DNA of 8,802 bases from Caldisericota bacterium (lineage in GTDB: Bacteria > Caldisericota > Caldisericia > Cryosericales > Cryosericaceae), in NCBI GenBank assembly GCA_026390285.1, contig JAPLGH010000054.1, positions 1-8,802 on the forward strand. Reading direction: 5' to 3'. This document shows positions 6,174 through 8,802 of the stretch, in pieces. Position numbers and translations under genes: made by a program. Under the pieces are notes generated by a model, which had not been told where the DNA came from, made no database searches, and saw only the letters and a program-made list of their open reading frames with translations. Each line of letters starts with the position of its first letter. Position 1 is the first letter of the stretch.

Positions 6174-7447
6174 TGTTGAAAGAAAAATACGACGTCATTG
6201 TCATTGGTGCTGGCCCTGCCGGTCTCGCTGCAGCCATTGAGGCAAAGAAGACGGGCGCTCAGGATGTGCTCGTCATCGAGCGGGCACAGGAGCTGGGCGG
6301 GATTCTGCAGCAGTGCATTCATAACGGATTCGGCCTCCAAATATTCAAGAAGGACATGCCAGGTCCTGCCTATGCACAGCGTTTTATCGATGAGCTTGCA
6401 GGGCTTCACATCGATACGCTGCTGGATGCCATGGCACTTAATGTGACCAGTGAACGGCATGTGTATGCGACGAGTCGGACGTCCGGCTTTCTCGAACTTG
6501 ACACCAGGGCTCTCGTGCTCGCCATGGGTTGCCGAGAGCGAACGCGGGCACAGATTGCTTTGCCGGGAACAAGGCCGGCGGGCGTGTATACAGCGGGAAC
6601 AGCCCAGCGCTTTGTCAACATCGAAGGCTTCATGCCTGGCAAGCGCTTCGTGATTCTGGGCTCGGGTGACATTGGCATGATCATGGCGCGCAGGCTTACC
6701 TTCGAAGGCGCCAAGGTGGAACGGGTGCTGGAAATCATGCCCTTCCTGACCGGACTGACACGCAACTATGTGCAGTGCCTGCTGGACTATGATATTCCAC
6801 TCCAGCTGGAGCATACGGTCAAGCGCATTATCGGCAACAATAGGGTAGAAGCGATAGAGTCGGTCCAGATCGATAGTCAGCGCCAGCCGATACCGGGCAC
6901 TGAGGAGACTATTCCCTGCGACACACTACTGCTTTCGGTGGGTCTCATCCCGGAGAATGAGCTTTCGCGAAAGGCGGGGGTTGCACTTGACCCCGTCACT
7001 GCTGGCCCATTCGTCGATGAGAAGATGCAAACCAGCGTTCCCGGAATTTTTGCCGCGGGCAATGTGGTCCACGTCTACGACCTCGTGGATTGGGTGACCC
7101 AGGCCGGGCTGCTATGCGGGCGGAATGCGGCGGAATACGCCATTGCCGCGCGCAAACACCACGGCCGTCGGGTAAGGATGAAAGCCGGAGACAATGTTCG
7201 CTACGTCGTTCCCCATGTCCTGGACAAGGAAAGCCTTGCAGAATCGGCCCAGCGTTTGCAGATGCGCGTGACACTGCCGATCGAGGAACCCGTCTGGGTC
7301 GAAGTCATGAACGGCGAAGAACGCGTGACCAGAAAGACGGAACTCTACGTGCGCCCGGGCGAGATGGTCAATATCGACATTCCACAGTCTGCCTACGACG
7401 CGGTGCAACGCGCGTCTGAGCTGAGCGTGCGAGTCGTCAGGCGATAA
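6173..7447 (+). CDS. GlpB-like FAD/NAD(P)-binding oxidoreductase
   Basis: A 424-aa pyridine-nucleotide-disulphide-type flavoprotein, soluble by sequence, with three nucleotide-binding signatures: GAGPAG (12-17) for FAD, GSGDIG (163-168) for NAD(P), and GIFAAGN (291-297), the second FAD site. LGGILQQCIHNGFG near 41-54 is characteristic of the group found next to GlpA-like proteins. I infer that it takes electrons from the GlpA-like subunit and exchanges them with NAD(P) or another carrier, like GlpB or the HcnB/opine oxidase type of subunit. The start is firm: TAATG joins the previous stop to this ATG, and GGAGG at 6161-6165 is 7 nt upstream. Residues after about 330 form a C-terminal extension without recognised motifs. 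I leave the symbol empty because similarity to enterobacterial GlpB is functional rather than shown. Confidence 0.87.
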   Translation: MLKEKYDVIVIGAGPAGLAAAIEAKKTGAQDVLVIERAQELGGILQQCIHNGFGLQIFKKDMPGPAYAQRFIDELAGLHIDTLLDAMALNVTSERHVYATSRTSGFLELDTRALVLAMGCRERTRAQIALPGTRPAGVYTAGTAQRFVNIEGFMPGKRFVILGSGDIGMIMARRLTFEGAKVERVLEIMPFLTGLTRNYVQCLLDYDIPLQLEHTVKRIIGNNRVEAIESVQIDSQRQPIPGTEETIPCDTLLLSVGLIPENELSRKAGVALDPVTAGPFVDEKMQTSVPGIFAAGNVVHVYDLVDWVTQAGLLCGRNAAEYAIAARKHHGRRVRMKAGDNVRYVVPHVLDKESLAESAQRLQMRVTLPIEEPVWVEVMNGEERVTRKTELYVRPGEMVNIDIPQSAYDAVQRASELSVRVVRR

Positions 7448-7457
7448 GGAGACTGAT

Positions 7458-7841
7458 ATGGCGCATGAACACAGGAAGTTTATCTGCATTACCTGTCCAA
7501 GGGGCTGTGCCCTGGACGTGACACTTGAGGGCGAGATCGTTGTCCAGATGGAAGGGAATAGCTGCAAGCGTGGCATTGACTATGTGACGGGGGAACTAAA
7601 GGACCCGCGGCGCATGGTGACGACCACGGTCCGGGTAAGGGGCGGCGTGCATCCTCTCGCGCCAGTCTACACCGAATCGCCGATTCCCAAGCCACGTATT
7701 TTTGATCTGCTGGCCGTGATCCGAAAAGTCGAGCTGAAGGCTCCCGTGAAGGTCGGGGACGTCGTTATTGAAAACGCGCTCGGCACCGGCATCAACATTC
7801 TGGCAAGCAGGAATATTCCGGCGAAGGGCGAAGTATCATAG
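7458..7841 (+). CDS. DUF1667 cysteine-rich protein of the glp unit
   Basis: A 127-aa protein of the DUF1667 family. Its N-terminus has the pattern C-x2-C-x3-C with a fourth cysteine further on: Cys10, Cys13, Cys17 and Cys36 (CITCPRGC and GNSCKRG). The spacing resembles the [4Fe-4S] domain at the N-terminus of molybdopterin oxidoreductases, so I infer one [4Fe-4S] cluster. The family is known to lie beside GlpA-like and GlpB-like genes, including next to glpK in Thermotoga maritima. It probably passes electrons in a three-protein dehydrogenase complex, a role GlpC fills in E. coli. Start ATG 7458 has AAGGAG at 7446-7451 overlapping the previous stop; the gap to the upstream gene is 10 bp. No signal peptide or membrane segment is seen. 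Confidence 0.88.
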   Translation: MAHEHRKFICITCPRGCALDVTLEGEIVVQMEGNSCKRGIDYVTGELKDPRRMVTTTVRVRGGVHPLAPVYTESPIPKPRIFDLLAVIRKVELKAPVKVGDVVIENALGTGINILASRNIPAKGEVS

Positions 7842-7849
7842 GAACTGAC

Positions 7850-8119
7850 ATGGCCAAAGACCTGCAGGAGAACAAGGGTGTCGTGGTACCATCAGAAACA
7901 CCGACAACTACTGTTGAGCCGAAGCCTGGGCTGAGTCAGAAGAAGCAACCGCCACGCTACTGGATCAGACTCGCAGTATTCCTTGTGCCGCTGATCTTCA
8001 GCGAAATCATGTTCTTGAAGGGCGGAAGACCATGGAGTGCCATCATATTTCCCGTAGCCTGGGTAGCCTTTTTCTACTTCCAGATGAAGCGGGGCGGGTG
8101 GAACGTTTTTGAGCCCTGA
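7850..8119 (+). CDS. Small two-helix membrane protein, unknown function
   Basis: An 89-aa protein I do not recognise. Residues 1-35 are hydrophilic and rich in Pro, Thr, Glu and Lys, probably disordered. Two hydrophobic segments follow, about 39-56 (IRLAVFLVPLIFSEIMFL) and 62-78 (WSAIIFPVAWVAFFYFQ), joined by a short KGGRP turn. Basic residues before the first (KKQPPRYWIR) and after the second (KRGG) predict both ends in the cytoplasm. Start ATG 7850 lies 8 nt after the DUF1667 stop, with TAGGAA at 7839-7844 as ribosome site, so it is very likely co-translated with the dehydrogenase genes. From position alone it could anchor the otherwise soluble dehydrogenase proteins to the membrane; the sequence gives no direct proof. 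Confidence 0.75.
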   Translation: MAKDLQENKGVVVPSETPTTTVEPKPGLSQKKQPPRYWIRLAVFLVPLIFSEIMFLKGGRPWSAIIFPVAWVAFFYFQMKRGGWNVFEP

Positions 8120-8184
8120 ACAGGATGTCCGGGCTTCTGGAACTGGATGTTCGCTGCCGATCATGGGTTAGGCACGGGCGTGAC

Positions 8185-8213
8185 AACAATGTGAAAAGCC
8201 CGTTTGCATTGTT
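8185..8213 (+). other. Hairpin downstream of the small membrane gene
   Basis: AACAATG (8185-8191) pairs with CATTGTT (8207-8213). The stem can extend by four more pairs, two of them G-U. It lies 66 bp after the stop and has no U-run, so termination here is doubtful. Confidence 0.35.
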
Positions 8214-8230
8214 CTCCCCGAAGTTATACT
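8203..8230 (+). promoter_or_regulatory. Weak promoter-like sequence in the 3' intergenic region
   Basis: TTTGCA (8203-8208), a 16-bp spacer and TATACT (8225-8230) resemble a sigma70 promoter. Only a terminator, not a gene, follows on this strand. It overlaps the right arm of the hairpin at 8185-8213. Confidence 0.25.
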
Positions 8231-8275
8231 ATTAGCAGCTGTGGCAAACAGCCCTTCCCTTTCCTTTTCCAAGTC

Positions 8276-8313
8276 GCCCCGGGTCCAACTCACCTGGGGC
8301 TTCTTCTCTTTTT
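8276..8313 (+). terminator. Rho-independent terminator of the glpA unit
   Basis: GCCCCGGGT (8276-8284) pairs with ACCTGGGGC (8292-8300) with one G-U pair and a 7-nt loop. A pyrimidine tract TTCTTCTCTTTTT follows at 8301-8313. This is a good intrinsic terminator on the + strand, 157 bp after the last gene of the unit. The rest of the 289-bp gap 8120-8408 holds no gene that I can support. Confidence 0.7.
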
Positions 8314-8358
8314 GGGCTCACGGTCTCCTTGCTGTTCCAATGAGAGTGTCCACATAGG

Positions 8359-8386
8359 AAAACCCCCGACGTGAAGCCGGGGGTTT
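8359..8386 (-). terminator. Rho-independent terminator of the BMP gene
   Basis: On the minus strand AAACCCCCG (from 8386 down to 8378) pairs with CGGGGGTTT (8368 to 8360), with a 9-nt loop, and the T-run extends to 8359. It lies 22 bp past the stop of the minus-strand gene. Confidence 0.75.
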
Positions 8387-8408
8387 GCGGTTTGTTCTGG
8401 AACAGATG

Positions 8409-8802
8409 CTAGAAACCAGTCGGAGGGGTCCAGGCCGGGACTGCGGTTGGATCGGTCGGCGGAACGACGGTGCCGGCGATGATGTCCGTACGAAGGGTCT
8501 CGATCTTGGCGATCTGGTCGGCAGCCAGGACCTTGGCGACGTTGCCCTGGGCCCAGCCCACACCACCGTCGGTCAGTGAAAGAGTGATAGGTCCCGACGT
8601 GAAGGTGTTCTCAGTCACGGACTTGATGGCCAGCCATGTGGCAAAGTCGACGTGCTTGATGGCAGATGTCAGCGTGCCCGCAGGGTACAGGTTCGGGTTC
8701 TTGCCCATGTCGACGTCGACGCCGATGCCCCACAGACCCTTATCAGGTCCGCCGGCTTCCTTGATGGCTTCGAACATGCCGTTGCCAGTGGCTCCGGCAG
8801 CG
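8409..8802 (-). CDS. BMP/PnrA-family ABC transporter substrate-binding protein, C-terminal part
   Basis: The gene enters from the right edge and ends at the TAG at 8409-8411. 130 residues are visible and the 5' part lies outside. The segment AAGATGNGMFEAIKEAG, then GLWGIGVDVDM, then LTSAIKHVDFATW, is the pattern of the BMP (basic membrane protein) / PnrA family. TSGPITLSLTDGGVGWA and a final IIAGTVVPPTDP complete it. Members are usually extracellular lipoproteins that bind purine nucleosides for an ABC importer; the ligand cannot be read from this part. An ATG at 8775-8777 is internal, because the family pattern continues upstream of it to the edge. It converges with the glp unit and has its own terminator, so a functional link to glycerol use is unlikely. 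Confidence 0.9.
   Translation of the reverse strand, partial: AAGATGNGMFEAIKEAGGPDKGLWGIGVDVDMGKNPNLYPAGTLTSAIKHVDFATWLAIKSVTENTFTSGPITLSLTDGGVGWAQGNVAKVLAADQIAKIETLRTDIIAGTVVPPTDPTAVPAWTPPTGF

Noticed and set aside
8385..8579. 64-codon plus-strand open frame over the BMP gene
   Set aside because: The minus strand encodes the recognisable BMP-family C-terminus, and this frame starts inside its terminator.

Overview
The window holds a bacterial glycerol / glycerol-3-phosphate / dihydroxyacetone locus of about 8.1 kb, followed by the 3' end of an unrelated transporter gene on the other strand. The base composition is moderately GC-rich, Shine-Dalgarno sites are strong (AGGAGG, AAGGAG) and genes are tightly spaced. 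The dehydrogenase set is a GlpA-like flavoprotein with a BFD-type C-terminal domain, a GlpB-like flavoprotein and a DUF1667 protein. That set is known from anaerobes such as Thermotogae and Clostridia, so I infer an anaerobic or fermentative bacterium. The phylum cannot be decided from this window.

Layout, left to right on the + strand. The last 24 codons of a first glpF copy (1-77) precede dhaK (118-1191) and dhaL (1314-1958), the two core subunits of dihydroxyacetone kinase. A sigma70-like promoter (1978-2005) and a leader of about 210 nt with GGTTCC repeats follow. Next come a second glpF (about 2224-3018) and glpK (3045-4545). Both carry single-base frameshifts as written, and glpF also lacks a convincing start. 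A perfect 16-bp hairpin (4573-4607) and an extended -10 promoter (4631-4639) then start a second unit: glpA-like (4683-6173), glpB-like (6173-7447), DUF1667 (7458-7841) and an 89-residue, two-helix membrane protein of unknown function (7850-8119). A rho-independent terminator (8276-8313) ends this unit. On the minus strand, a terminator (8359-8386) and the C-terminal 130 residues of a BMP/PnrA-family substrate-binding lipoprotein (8409-8802) enter from the right edge.

How the genes work together: GlpF admits glycerol and GlpK phosphorylates it. The GlpA/GlpB/DUF1667 set, perhaps anchored by the small membrane protein, oxidises glycerol-3-phosphate to dihydroxyacetone phosphate (DHAP). DhaK and DhaL feed dihydroxyacetone into the same DHAP pool. 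No DhaM, glycerol dehydrogenase, GlpC or glp regulator is visible.

The points most worth a second look are a perfect 79-bp repeat joining the first and second glpF tails, the clustered frameshifts in glpF and glpK, the loss of the fourth cluster cysteine in the GlpA-like protein, the repeat-bearing glpFK leader, and the unknown small membrane protein.
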